A stretch of 64,000 nucleotides of DNA, taken from contig CACZZO010000003.1 of NCBI GenBank assembly GCA_902785755.1, forward strand, positions 124,001 to 188,000. The letters are read 5' to 3'. The position numbers and the translations under genes were made by a program. Positions 1 through 7,982 of the stretch are shown piece after piece. The notes beneath the pieces were generated by a model that searched no databases, was not told the DNA's origin, and saw only the letters and a list, made by a program, of their open reading frames with translations. Positions within the stretch are counted from its first letter, which is position 1; each line of letters opens with the position of its first letter. This DNA comes from an uncultured Bacteroidia bacterium. Lineage in GTDB: Bacteria > Bacteroidota > Bacteroidia > Bacteroidales > F082.

Positions 1-526
1 AGAAATAAAGCAGATATATCGTCAGAGTTCCGACGCGCAACCCGACCTCGCGGATGAATTTGGGAAGCACAATGCGAAGCAGAAGATTGCTATTCGTCTC
101 AAAAACAGAGATATAGAGCATGAAAAATGCCAGTGGAACGACGAAATTCACATATTTTGCGAACAAATCCGCGCCCACTTCGGAATCTTTCGTAAAGAAA
201 TCGACAATCGTGCCTTTGAAGAGGAAAAACGCAAGCAAAAAGAATGTGAAACCAATCAGTGGGACGAGCAAAGTCCAGCCGAAAAAGCCATGATCGCGGT
301 GCTTTTCGTCCTTGAAAAAGGGATAGTAGCGCATGGCGGACGAGTTGGTGCCCAACTGGGCCAAACCGCCAAACAACAAGGAGCATTGCAACAAGATGTC
401 GATGAGGCCAATTTGCTCAGGCTGAAGGGCTTTCGTCTGGATGAAGAAAGTCGTGACGATGCCCACGGCCACCCCGATATAGGTGGCGATGGTGCCCTTG
501 ATACTCTGTCGTGCTACGATGCCCAT
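1..526 (-). CDS. Polysaccharide flippase (Wzx/PST-type), C-terminus outside window
   Basis: The reading frame is open from an ATG at 524-526 to the left edge, giving about 175 residues, so the 3' end is missing. It begins MGIVARQSIKGTIATY and shows alternating hydrophobic helices (about residues 10-30, 40-60, 85-105, 120-140) with short basic loops, the pattern of the MATE/MurJ-like oligosaccharide flippase superfamily. Such proteins move lipid-linked glycan units across the inner membrane. The start lies 9 bases past the stop of the YihY gene, so the two are probably co-transcribed. Family assignment rests on the N-terminal third only; a related lipid II flippase or capsule exporter is possible. 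Confidence 0.75.
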   Translation of the reverse strand, partial: MGIVARQSIKGTIATYIGVAVGIVTTFFIQTKALQPEQIGLIDILLQCSLLFGGLAQLGTNSSAMRYYPFFKDEKHRDHGFFGWTLLVPLIGFTFFLLAFFLFKGTIVDFFTKDSEVGADLFAKYVNFVVPLAFFMLYISVFETNSNLLLRIVLPKFIREVGLRVGTLTIYLLYF

Positions 527-535
527 TGTGCCAAT

Positions 536-1864
536 TTATGACGGATTACCCAACTTTTCAAACTCCTCTTTCAAGTCAATTGTCTTTTCGTATTGCTCGT
601 CGGAACGCTTGCGTTCATGCTCGGCAAACTTCTGGTACGCCTTGATAATCAACTCGTAATCCTTGTTTTGCTCCTCCAAGTCATGAACCAAGACATTCTT
701 CTCCTCAATGCTTCTCTTCAACTCCTCAATGCGCTCCAAACGGTATTCATTAGCGGTTTGATAGGCCTGAATGTGTTTCTTCAAGTCCTCGATGACGATT
801 TCGCGACGGCGCACCTCGTCTTCCGCGTCACTCAGTTTGTCGTATCCGCGCCGAATGCCCGAGTTGAGGTCGTTGCCGGCCAAAATCAGGATGGCAACAA
901 TCCAAATCCAAAGCAGGAGTATGATGAGCGTGCCGATGGAGCCATACAGCACGTTATAACGCGCAAAATTGGAGATATAGGTATTGAAACCCACCGTTCC
1001 GAGGACGAAAAGCGTGGTGGCGAGAATCGTTCCAGGACTGAAAACCACGAAGTTACGGTAGCGTTTTTCCCCGTTGGGGCCAAGCCGCTTGAGTTCCTGA
1101 CGGTAATGCTCATTGAACCTGACATTGCCGAAATAATACAGCAAAGCGATGCCAAAACAAAGGGCAAAAATGCCAATCACCCAACGCAATACCATAAACA
1201 AGAAGAAGGTAAACGAGCCTCCTTCGATGATTTCATTCGTGACCAAATATTTCAGAGCCGTGCCGCCCAAAGCAATCAGCAAAACCGAAACCACCACCAA
1301 CGCACCGATGATGATGAGCATAATGATGGCAAACAGCCGCTGAATCAGCCAACCTTTCAGCCCTAAACCCTTGAAAGTGAGGTAGTCAGCGTAGACATTT
1401 CGGAAGCCATTGAACACAGCCACAATGCCGCTTGAGCCAAACACCAAGCACAAAACGACACTAATGGAAAGCAGACCATCGTGGGGACGATTCATAATGC
1501 CATCAATGGTTTCCTTAACATAATCCATTGTCCCTGAAGGGATAAGGAAATCATCCAAGGCCAACATCACCCTTCCGTAAAGGTTTGGGATGGGGATGTA
1601 GGGAATCAGAGTGAAGAAAAAGAGAATCAGCGGAAAGAGCGCGACAAAGAAATTGAACGCCACGCCAGCGGCGCGGTCGACGGTGCGGCCCTTGGTGAAC
1701 AACTTGAAGAAGTCGATGAGCACATCCATCAGCGGCAACTTCGTGCCCGGGAAACGCACCAAGCGCAAGAAGTTGTCGTCGCGGTTGTACCACTCCTTCA
1801 CCGTCTGCATTTTGGCTTCCAGCCAGATTGCCAGTTTTCCGTCTTTCTTTTCTTTGTTAGGCAT
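536..1864 (-). CDS. YihY/virulence factor BrkB family inner-membrane protein
   Basis: 442 residues from the ATG at 1862-1864. A TTG seven codons upstream is rejected because it lies inside a TAnnTTTG promoter box. Residues about 40-310 form the YihY/BrkB core with six hydrophobic segments and the family-typical stretch DRAAGVAFNFFVALFPLILF; loops with FGSSG and LWIWIVA follow. The last 110 residues are strongly charged (EDEVRRREIVIEDLKKHI and similar) and should form a cytoplasmic coiled coil, which makes this protein longer than the usual 280-320 residues. The family's function is unsettled; the old ribonuclease BN label for E. coli YihY is wrong. A flippase gene follows 9 bases downstream. 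Confidence 0.88.
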   Translation of the reverse strand: MPNKEKKDGKLAIWLEAKMQTVKEWYNRDDNFLRLVRFPGTKLPLMDVLIDFFKLFTKGRTVDRAAGVAFNFFVALFPLILFFFTLIPYIPIPNLYGRVMLALDDFLIPSGTMDYVKETIDGIMNRPHDGLLSISVVLCLVFGSSGIVAVFNGFRNVYADYLTFKGLGLKGWLIQRLFAIIMLIIIGALVVVSVLLIALGGTALKYLVTNEIIEGGSFTFFLFMVLRWVIGIFALCFGIALLYYFGNVRFNEHYRQELKRLGPNGEKRYRNFVVFSPGTILATTLFVLGTVGFNTYISNFARYNVLYGSIGTLIILLLWIWIVAILILAGNDLNSGIRRGYDKLSDAEDEVRRREIVIEDLKKHIQAYQTANEYRLERIEELKRSIEEKNVLVHDLEEQNKDYELIIKAYQKFAEHERKRSDEQYEKTIDLKEEFEKLGNPS

Positions 1865-1882
1865 AAACGGAGTTTTATGGCG

Positions 1883-1890
1883 CAAAAATA
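1883..1890 (-). promoter_or_regulatory. -7 box for the YihY gene
   Basis: Reads TATTTTTG on the minus strand, a perfect TAnnTTTG match, 19 bases before the chosen ATG. It fixes the start at 1864. Confidence 0.7.
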
Positions 1891-1894
1891 CGGG

Positions 1895-1930
1895 TTTTGT
1901 TGCAATGAGCCGATAAAAATCCTATTTTTG
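1895..1930 (+). promoter_or_regulatory. Promoter of the RseC gene
   Basis: A TTTTG at 1895-1899 and a perfect -7 box TATTTTTG at 1923-1930, just 7 bases before the ATG at 1938, so the leader is very short. It is divergent from and close to the YihY promoter. Confidence 0.7.
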
Positions 1931-1937
1931 CGGCATT

Positions 1938-2357
1938 ATGACCAACGAAAACAACACCATATCCCACGAAGGCATCGTCACTAAAATCACCGACGACGAA
2001 TTGGAAATCAAGATATTGGCGCAGAGTGCGTGTGCAGCTTGCCATGCCAAAAGTGCCTGCGGCATGGGCGAACAGGCAGAGAAAATCCTTACCGTGCCAC
2101 GACCCAAGGGTCAGGACTTCGCGCTGAACCAAAAAGTGAACGTGAAAATGGCCATTGGGCAGGGCAACAAGGCGGCGGTTTTGGCCTATCTCATCCCGAT
2201 TCTGTTGCTTTTGGCCGTGCTTTTCGTATGCCTCGGCTTGGGGCTGAACGAAGGCTTGTCGGCACTCATCGCCATCGTCGCGCTGATACCTTATTATATT
2301 ATACTCTATTTGCGCCGCGACAAACTCAAGAATAAGTTTTTATATATTATTGATTAA
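1938..2357 (+). CDS. rseC: SoxR-reducing system protein RseC family
   Basis: 139 residues. The N-terminal part carries the RseC cysteine cluster C-x2-C-x5-C (CAACHAKSAC), followed by a small beta domain, two transmembrane helices (about residues 80-100 and 105-125) and a basic C-terminus. RseC/MucC proteins are inner-membrane proteins linked to reduction of the SoxR iron-sulfur cluster; in Bacteroidota the gene commonly sits directly before the rnf operon, as here. The 158-base gap to rnfB contains a separate promoter, so the two can be regulated independently. What it does in Bacteroidota, where SoxR is often absent, is inferred only from its neighbours. Confidence 0.88.
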   Translation: MTNENNTISHEGIVTKITDDELEIKILAQSACAACHAKSACGMGEQAEKILTVPRPKGQDFALNQKVNVKMAIGQGNKAAVLAYLIPILLLLAVLFVCLGLGLNEGLSALIAIVALIPYYIILYLRRDKLKNKFLYIID

Positions 2358-2445
2358 CAATTAGTTACTTTTAATTATTGAAATTTTATATGATTCGTAT
2401 AATGCAAATTGTATAATTTTGTAATGTGATTTGAATAATTTTTCC

Positions 2446-2476
2446 TTTGCCAAAAAAACGATATTCCGTATTTTTG
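2446..2476 (+). promoter_or_regulatory. Promoter of the rnf operon
   Basis: -33 element TTTG at 2446-2449, a 19-base spacer and a perfect -7 box TATTTTTG at 2469-2476: a textbook Bacteroidota housekeeping promoter, 39 bases before rnfB. Confidence 0.85.
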
Positions 2477-2515
2477 CGGGTTCAAATCGAAAACAAACTC
2501 AAAATTCTTTTTTAA

Positions 2516-3463
2516 ATGAGTAACACTTTATTTATTTCCCTTGCGGTTCTCGGAATCTTGGGCGGTGTGCTTGCCGTGGTTCTGTACTTCGTGGCACAGA
2601 AATTCAAGGTGGAGGAGAACCCACTGATTGACGAAGCGGAGGCTTGTCTGCCCGGCGCCAACTGCGGCGGCTGCGGCTTCGCGGGCTGTCGTGCCTTGGC
2701 CGAGGCCTGCGTGAAGCAAGCCGCCGAAAAAGGCAACATCGACGGATTGGCATGCCCCGGCACCGACATGGGCAAGGTGGCTGCCGTCCTCGGCCTCACC
2801 GCTGCCGCCTTCGAACCGAAGATTGCGGTGGTGCGCTGCAACGGCAGTTGCCAAAACTCACCCTCCAAGGTGCATTACGAAGGCGCCGACATTTGCGCTT
2901 TCGCCAATACTTTGTATGCTGGCGAAGGCGGCTGCTCGAAAGGCTGTCTCGGCCTCGGCGACTGCGTGAAGAAGTGCAACTTCGACGCAATCCACATCGA
3001 CAAGGAGACGGGATTGCCCGTCGTCGACCCCGACAAGTGCGTGGGCTGCGGCGTGTGCGCCAAGAATTGCCCGCGTGGCATCATCGAAGTGCGCCCGCGT
3101 GGCAAGAAAGACCGCCGCGTGTTTGTGTGCTGCGTCAACACCGATAAGGGCGCATTGGTCGTCAAGAACTGCTCGGTGGGCTGCATCGGCTGCCAGAAGT
3201 GCCTGAAAGAATGCCCCTTCGAGGCCATCGAGATGCGCGGCAACTTGGCCTACATCGACCCGGCCAAGTGCAAGGCCTGCGGCAAGTGCGTTGAGGTCTG
3301 TCCTCGTGGCAGCATCCACGCCATCAACTTCCCGCCTCGCAAGCCGAAGACCGAAGACCCGAAGGTTTTGCAAGGCGCAGAACCCGTCGTGAAGCCACAG
3401 CCGAAACCAGAACCCGTGGAGGCCAAAACTGAAGTCAAACCCGAAAACACCGTCAAAGCATGA
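2516..3463 (+). CDS. rnfB: Rnf electron transport complex, subunit B (iron-sulfur)
   Basis: 315 residues. One N-terminal membrane helix (residues 4-26), then the Fe-S domain with the pattern C-x5-CGGCGFAGC around residue 43-57, then several ferredoxin-type [4Fe-4S] motifs: CVGCGVCAKNCPRG, CIGCQKCLKECPF and CKACGKCVEVCPRG. The tail after residue 280 is a Pro/Lys/Glu-rich linker. RnfB is taken to be the cytoplasmic entry point for ferredoxin electrons in the Rnf ferredoxin:NAD+ oxidoreductase, which pumps Na+ or H+. Its stop overlaps the rnfC start by four bases, so translation is coupled. Confidence 0.96.
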   Translation: MSNTLFISLAVLGILGGVLAVVLYFVAQKFKVEENPLIDEAEACLPGANCGGCGFAGCRALAEACVKQAAEKGNIDGLACPGTDMGKVAAVLGLTAAAFEPKIAVVRCNGSCQNSPSKVHYEGADICAFANTLYAGEGGCSKGCLGLGDCVKKCNFDAIHIDKETGLPVVDPDKCVGCGVCAKNCPRGIIEVRPRGKKDRRVFVCCVNTDKGALVVKNCSVGCIGCQKCLKECPFEAIEMRGNLAYIDPAKCKACGKCVEVCPRGSIHAINFPPRKPKTEDPKVLQGAEPVVKPQPKPEPVEAKTEVKPENTVKA

Positions 3464-4815
3464 ACCCGATAAAGACTTTCCAAAAAGGCGGCGTGCATCC
3501 CGAAGAGAACAAACTCTCGGCGCACCAGCCCATACAAGACTTCCCGATGCCCAAGCAAATCATCGTCCCGCTCGGACAATGCCTCGGCGCACCGGCTGAA
3601 TGCATCGTCAATAAAGGCGACCGCGTGCTGACGGGACAACTCATCGGCACGGCCAAAGGATTCGTTTCGGCCAACGTCCACTCGCCCGCTACCGGCACCG
3701 TCGCCAAAGTCGATGTCGTGATGGACCACACAGGCTACTACAAGCCCGCCGTCTTCATCGACCGCGAAGACCAAGACGAATGGATCGAGGGCTACATTGA
3801 CACCGATGAACTGCTCACCGACATCAAATTGGATCCCAAGCAAATCATCGACAAGGTAAAAGAATGTGGCATCGTCGGCATGGGCGGCGCCACCTTCCCC
3901 ACCCATGTCAAACTGATGGTTCCCGAAGGCAAGAAAGCCGAATACATTATTATTAATGCCGCCGAGTGCGAGCCATACCTCACCTGCGACTTCCGCCTGC
4001 TGTTGGAAAAGACGCAAGAATTCCTCGTCGGCGTGAAAATCCTGATGAAGGCCGTCAATACCGACAAGGGCATCATCGGCATCGAGGAAAACAAGATGGA
4101 AGCCATCGAGTTGCTCGACAAGACCATCAACGAGCACCGCGACCTTTATAAAGGCATAGAAGTGCAGCCCTTGAAGACAAAATATCCGCAAGGCGGTGAG
4201 AAACAATTGATTAAGGCCGTTACGGGTCGCGAAGTGCCGTCGGGCAAGTTGCCCATCGAGACGGGTTGCGTCGTGGTCAATGTGGCTTCGACCTACGCCA
4301 TTTACGAGGCCGTCCAAAAGAACAAGCCTTTGATTGAGCGTATCGTTACCGTCACAGGTAAGTCGGTCAAGAAGCCAGGGAACTTCCGCGTGCGTTTCGG
4401 CACACCTGCCGACCTCCTCATCGAGGCTGCTGGCGGTCTGCCCGAAGGCATCACCGATGTCATCAATGGCGGCCCGATGATGGGCAAGTCGGTGTCAGTC
4501 ACCAACTTCCCATGCATCAAAGGCACCTCGGGCATCCTCCTGATGACCCTCAACGAGGCTCAAGACCGTCGCCAGACCAACTGCATCCGCTGCGGTCGTT
4601 GCGCCATGGCCTGCCCGATGGGCTTGCAGCCATTCCTGCTCCACAAGTTGGCCAAACAGAACGATTTCGACGAGACCGAAGCGAACCACATCATGGACTG
4701 CATCGAATGTGGCTCTTGCGAGTTCACCTGCCCCGCCAACATCCCGCTGCTGGATTACATCCGCTACGGCAAGGCCAAGACGGGGGCGATAATTAGGGCG
4801 AGAAACCAAAAATAA
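3460..4815 (+). CDS. rnfC: Rnf electron transport complex, subunit C
   Basis: 451 residues, within the family range. The N-terminus (KTFQKGGVHPEENK) and the Gly-rich GMGGATFPTHVK segment match the RnfC/NuoF-like flavin and NADH binding region. Two [4Fe-4S] motifs lie near the C-terminus: CIRCGRCAMACP and CIECGSCEFTCP. RnfC is a peripheral cytoplasmic subunit and the NAD(H) reaction site. It overlaps rnfB by four bases but is separated from rnfD by 143 bases holding a large imperfect inverted repeat. Confidence 0.96.
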   Translation: MNPIKTFQKGGVHPEENKLSAHQPIQDFPMPKQIIVPLGQCLGAPAECIVNKGDRVLTGQLIGTAKGFVSANVHSPATGTVAKVDVVMDHTGYYKPAVFIDREDQDEWIEGYIDTDELLTDIKLDPKQIIDKVKECGIVGMGGATFPTHVKLMVPEGKKAEYIIINAAECEPYLTCDFRLLLEKTQEFLVGVKILMKAVNTDKGIIGIEENKMEAIELLDKTINEHRDLYKGIEVQPLKTKYPQGGEKQLIKAVTGREVPSGKLPIETGCVVVNVASTYAIYEAVQKNKPLIERIVTVTGKSVKKPGNFRVRFGTPADLLIEAAGGLPEGITDVINGGPMMGKSVSVTNFPCIKGTSGILLMTLNEAQDRRQTNCIRCGRCAMACPMGLQPFLLHKLAKQNDFDETEANHIMDCIECGSCEFTCPANIPLLDYIRYGKAKTGAIIRARNQK

Positions 4816-4817
4816 TC

Positions 4818-4919
4818 GGACTATGGCTTATGGCCTATGACTATGGCCGCTTTATCCAAAGCAAAAACTTCCAACCCTTGGTTTAAGCAGCCATAGTCAT
4901 CAGCCATCGGTCATCAGCC
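4818..4919. repeat. Imperfect inverted repeat between rnfC and rnfD
   Basis: Arms 4818-4846 and 4891-4919 match at about 21 of 29 positions when one is reverse-complemented, with a perfect inner run pairing CTATGGC (4841-4847) with GCCATAG (4890-4896). Each arm is itself a run of degenerate TATGGC/CATCAG units. In RNA it would form a long hairpin inside the rnf transcript. No promoter was seen between it and rnfD. Confidence 0.7.
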
Positions 4920-4958
4920 TAACAACAATTAAACGATTAAACAACCAACATTTCAACA

Positions 4959-5954
4959 ATGAACAAATACACAATATCCGGTTCGCCGCATGTACACTCG
5001 ACGGAAAACACGCAGAAAATCATGTATCGCGTGATTCTCGCCTTGGTTCCCGCCTTGCTTGTGGCTTTGTACTATTTCGGCTGGTATGCGCTCAGGCTGA
5101 CCATCGTTTCGATAGCCGCTTGTATGCTGACCGAATGGCTCATCCAGAAATTCCTCATCAAGGGGCCTTTGACCATCAATGACGGCTCAGCCGCGCTGAC
5201 GGGTTTGCTCCTTGCCTTCAACGTGCCCGCCAACCTTCCCATTTGGATGGCCATCGTGGGCAGCATCGTCGCCATCGGCGTGGGCAAGATGGCCTTCGGC
5301 GGCTTGGGCAAAAACCCCTTCAATCCCGCCTTGGTAGGCCGTGTGTTCATGCTCGTGTCGTTCCCGACCGCCATGACCACTTGGCCGCAAGCCCAGCCCA
5401 TCTTCGAGAAAGGCTTCTTCGCCGATGCCGTCACGGGTCCCACCCCGCTTGGCATACTGAAGGAATCCGGCGTTGGCTCGCTGGCCGAAACAGGCGACAT
5501 GCAGTTCCTTGACATGGTTCTCGGCAACCGTGGTGGTGCCTTTGGCGAGGTTTGCGCCATCGCCCTGTTGCTTGGTGCGATTTACCTTTTAGCCCGCCGC
5601 GTCATCGAATTCGTGACACCTTTGACCATCCTCCTCACCGTGTTCATCTTCACGGGAATTTGCCATCTCGTCAATCCGGCCAACTTCATCGCGCCGTGGT
5701 ACCATATCGTGTATGGCGGCCTCATCCTCGGTGCCTTCTTCATGGCGACCGACATGGTGACCACCCCCATGACCATTCGAGGCAAAATCCTGTTTGGTGT
5801 CGGCGTGGGCTTGATAACGGTGGTGATTCGTCTTTGGGGTGCCTATCCCGAAGGCGTTTCGTTCGCCATCCTCATCATGAACGCCTTCACGCCGCTCATC
5901 AACAAGGCTTTCAAACCGTATGTTTTCGGTGTCGTCAAACCCTCTAAAAAGTAA
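4959..5954 (+). CDS. rnfD: Rnf electron transport complex, subunit D (flavinylated membrane subunit)
   Basis: 331 residues with about nine hydrophobic helices and the family start SGSPHVHSTENTQKIMYRV. RnfD carries covalent FMN on a threonine in a D-x2-[ST]-G-A-T motif; here the motif is DAVTGPT (D156 to acceptor T162), with Pro in place of Ala. FGGLGKNPFNPALVGRVF is a conserved NqrB/RnfD block. It lies 5 bases before rnfG. The upstream 143-base gap is the only large gap in the operon. Confidence 0.95.
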   Translation: MNKYTISGSPHVHSTENTQKIMYRVILALVPALLVALYYFGWYALRLTIVSIAACMLTEWLIQKFLIKGPLTINDGSAALTGLLLAFNVPANLPIWMAIVGSIVAIGVGKMAFGGLGKNPFNPALVGRVFMLVSFPTAMTTWPQAQPIFEKGFFADAVTGPTPLGILKESGVGSLAETGDMQFLDMVLGNRGGAFGEVCAIALLLGAIYLLARRVIEFVTPLTILLTVFIFTGICHLVNPANFIAPWYHIVYGGLILGAFFMATDMVTTPMTIRGKILFGVGVGLITVVIRLWGAYPEGVSFAILIMNAFTPLINKAFKPYVFGVVKPSKK

Positions 5955-5959
5955 ACGTC

Positions 5960-6544
5960 ATGGCAAAGAAACCATCCACCTTAATTAATATGGTCGTCGC
6001 CCTGCTCGTCATCACGGCGGTTTCGGGCGGCCTGCTCGGCCTCGTCTATGGCATGACCAAAGACACCATCGCCGAAGTTGATCTGAAGAAAAACCAAGCG
6101 GCCATCGAAGCGGTTTTGAAGACCGACACGCCCATCGACCGCATTGAGGAAACCGTCGTCGACGATTTGACCTACAATTTGGCATACGATGCGCAAGGCA
6201 ACCTGCTCGGCGCTGCTGTGAAGACCTACTCCAACGCCGGTTTCAGCGGTCGCATCGAACTCATGGTCGGCTTGCTCGTCGACGGTACTATCAACGCCGT
6301 TTCGGTGCTTTCGCAAAGCGAAACTCCCGGCTTGGGCGCCAATATGGTGAATCCGAAATTCAAGGACCAATTCAACGGCAAGAATCCCGCATCCTACAAC
6401 CTGAGCGTCAAGAAAGACGGCGGCGACGTGGATGCCATCACTGCGGCCACTATCAGTTCGCGTGCCTTCACCGGCGCCGTGAAAATGGCCTGCGATAGTT
6501 TTGAAGCGAACAAGTCAAAATTCATGAAAGGAGGACAACAATGA
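5960..6544 (+). CDS. rnfG: Rnf electron transport complex, subunit G (FMN-binding)
   Basis: 194 residues. One N-terminal membrane helix (residues 10-30), then a periplasmic FMN-binding domain with the conserved SETPGLGANM stretch. The flavinylation site reads DAITAAT (D158 to acceptor T164), where the usual Gly is Ala. ApbE, which attaches the FMN, is not in this window. The stop overlaps the rnfE start (ATGA), and rnfD ends 5 bases upstream. Confidence 0.95.
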   Translation: MAKKPSTLINMVVALLVITAVSGGLLGLVYGMTKDTIAEVDLKKNQAAIEAVLKTDTPIDRIEETVVDDLTYNLAYDAQGNLLGAAVKTYSNAGFSGRIELMVGLLVDGTINAVSVLSQSETPGLGANMVNPKFKDQFNGKNPASYNLSVKKDGGDVDAITAATISSRAFTGAVKMACDSFEANKSKFMKGGQQ

Positions 6545-7134
6545 GTAACAATCTGCAAACCTTTACCAAAGGCCTCGTCAAGGAGAACCCGATTTTGGTG
6601 CTGCTGTTGGGCTGCTGCCCGACCTTGGCCACCACCACCAGCGCCATCAACGGCATGTCGATGGGATTGGCCACCACCTTCGTCCTCATCATGTCGAACT
6701 TGGTGATTTCGCTGCTCAAGGGCTTCATCCCCGACAAGGTTCGTATCCCCTGCTTCATCGTGGTCATCGCCTCGTTTGTAACCATCGTCCAATTGGTGAT
6801 GCAGGCCTACGTTCCCGACATTTACGAAACCCTCGGCCTGTTTATCCCGCTTATCGTGGTGAACTGCATCGTGCTCGGTCGTGCTGAGGCCTTCGCCTCG
6901 AAAAACCCAGTTTTCCCGTCCATTCTCGACGGTGCAGGCATGGGCTTGGGCTTCACCTTCGCCCTGACCATTTTGGGCTGCATCCGCGAACTCCTTGGAA
7001 GCGGCTCCATGTTCGGTTTCCGCATCCTGCCCGAAACGGCCAACATTCTGCTCTTCATCCTTCCTCCGGGTGCGTTCATCTGCCTCGGATTCCTTATCGC
7101 TATCGTCAACCAATTCAGAAAAGAAAGTCATTAA
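6541..7134 (+). CDS. rnfE: Rnf electron transport complex, subunit E
   Basis: 197 residues, six membrane helices. It starts LQTFTKGLVKENPILVLLLG and has the CPTLATTTSA and GRAEAFASKNP motifs of the RnfE/NqrD family; the paired half-helix Cys residues thought to bind a membrane [2Fe-2S] cluster are present (GCCPTLA and VVNCIVLGRAEA). It forms a pseudo-symmetric pair with RnfA in the membrane core of the complex. Overlaps rnfG by four bases; rnfA follows three bases later. Confidence 0.96.
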   Translation: MSNNLQTFTKGLVKENPILVLLLGCCPTLATTTSAINGMSMGLATTFVLIMSNLVISLLKGFIPDKVRIPCFIVVIASFVTIVQLVMQAYVPDIYETLGLFIPLIVVNCIVLGRAEAFASKNPVFPSILDGAGMGLGFTFALTILGCIRELLGSGSMFGFRILPETANILLFILPPGAFICLGFLIAIVNQFRKESH

Positions 7135-7137
7135 GCC

Positions 7138-7740
7138 ATGAAATACCTTATCATCATACTTTCGACCATCTTGGTCAACAATGTGATTTTCAGCCAATTC
7201 CTTGGCATTTGCCCCTTCCTTGGCACTTCCAAGAAGACCTCAACGGCCTTGGGCATGGGTGCCGCCGTCATCTTCGTGCTGACCTTGGCCACCCTCGTCA
7301 CATGGCTTGTGAACCAGTACATCCTGATTCCTTTGGGCTTGGACAAGTTCTTGCAGACCATTGCCTTCATCCTCATCATCGCCGCCTTGGTGCAGATGGT
7401 GGAGATCATCTTGAAGAAAATCAGTCCGTCGCTTTACACCGCTTTGGGCGTGTTCCTGCCGCTGATTACGACCAACTGCGCCGTCCTTGGCGTTTCGCTG
7501 ACCGTGGTCACGAAGGAGTTCAACTATGGTGGCGTGGCCCACATGCTGAGCCTTGGCGAGTCGGTGGTGTATGCCGTCGGCATTGCCTTGGGCTTTGCCT
7601 TGGCCTTGGTGCTGTTTGCCGGCATCCGCGAGCATGTTGATCTGATGGAAGCCCCCAAGGGCATGAAAGGCACCCCTATCGCCCTGATTATCGCCGGCAT
7701 TTTGGCTATGGCGTTCATGGGATTTACGGGAGTGGTCTAA
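7138..7740 (+). CDS. rnfA: Rnf electron transport complex, subunit A
   Basis: 200 residues, six membrane helices. Conserved blocks NNVIFSQFLGICPFLG and LPLITTNCAVLGVS hold the cysteines that, with RnfE, bind the intramembrane [2Fe-2S] cluster. Last gene of the operon; a terminator hairpin follows within 100 bases. The gene order B-C-D-G-E-A is complete and no subunit is missing. Confidence 0.96.
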   Translation: MKYLIIILSTILVNNVIFSQFLGICPFLGTSKKTSTALGMGAAVIFVLTLATLVTWLVNQYILIPLGLDKFLQTIAFILIIAALVQMVEIILKKISPSLYTALGVFLPLITTNCAVLGVSLTVVTKEFNYGGVAHMLSLGESVVYAVGIALGFALALVLFAGIREHVDLMEAPKGMKGTPIALIIAGILAMAFMGFTGVV

Positions 7741-7801
7741 TGCAGGGACTCACGTCGCCTGCTTACTGATGTGCCGTCCCTTCGGGACTGGATTTGACCT
7801 T

Positions 7802-7838
7802 AAGGAGCTGAGATTTCGGCTCCTTTTTTGTTTTTTTC
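7802..7838 (+). terminator. Rho-independent terminator of the rnf operon
   Basis: Stem AAGGAGC (7802-7808) pairs with GCTCCTT (7819-7825), loop of 10, followed by a T-rich run interrupted by one G. A small extra hairpin GTCCC/GGGAC lies at 7776-7788. Confidence 0.85.
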
Positions 7839-7891
7839 TACTTTTTTTCCATTTTTTTCCCCATTCTTGCGCTGTTATTATGGAATTTTTC

Positions 7892-7899
7892 TATATTTG
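7892..7899 (+). promoter_or_regulatory. -7 box of the first adhesin gene
   Basis: TATATTTG, a perfect TAnnTTTG, 83 bases before the ATG at 7983. A TTG at 7867-7869 lies 22 bases upstream, a little far. The rest of the 7741-7982 gap holds only the terminator and an AT-rich leader. Confidence 0.65.
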
Positions 7900-7982
7900 T
7901 CGGTTCAAATACAGGCATCTTTCCCCTGAAAAACTACGAGAATAATTAAATATAATATTGATAACCAATAAATTAAAGCACC

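Noticed and set aside
7741..7982. Possible small RNA or gene between rnfA and the first adhesin
   Set aside because: Only a terminator, a small hairpin and a promoter are visible; no sustained frame or tRNA-like fold.
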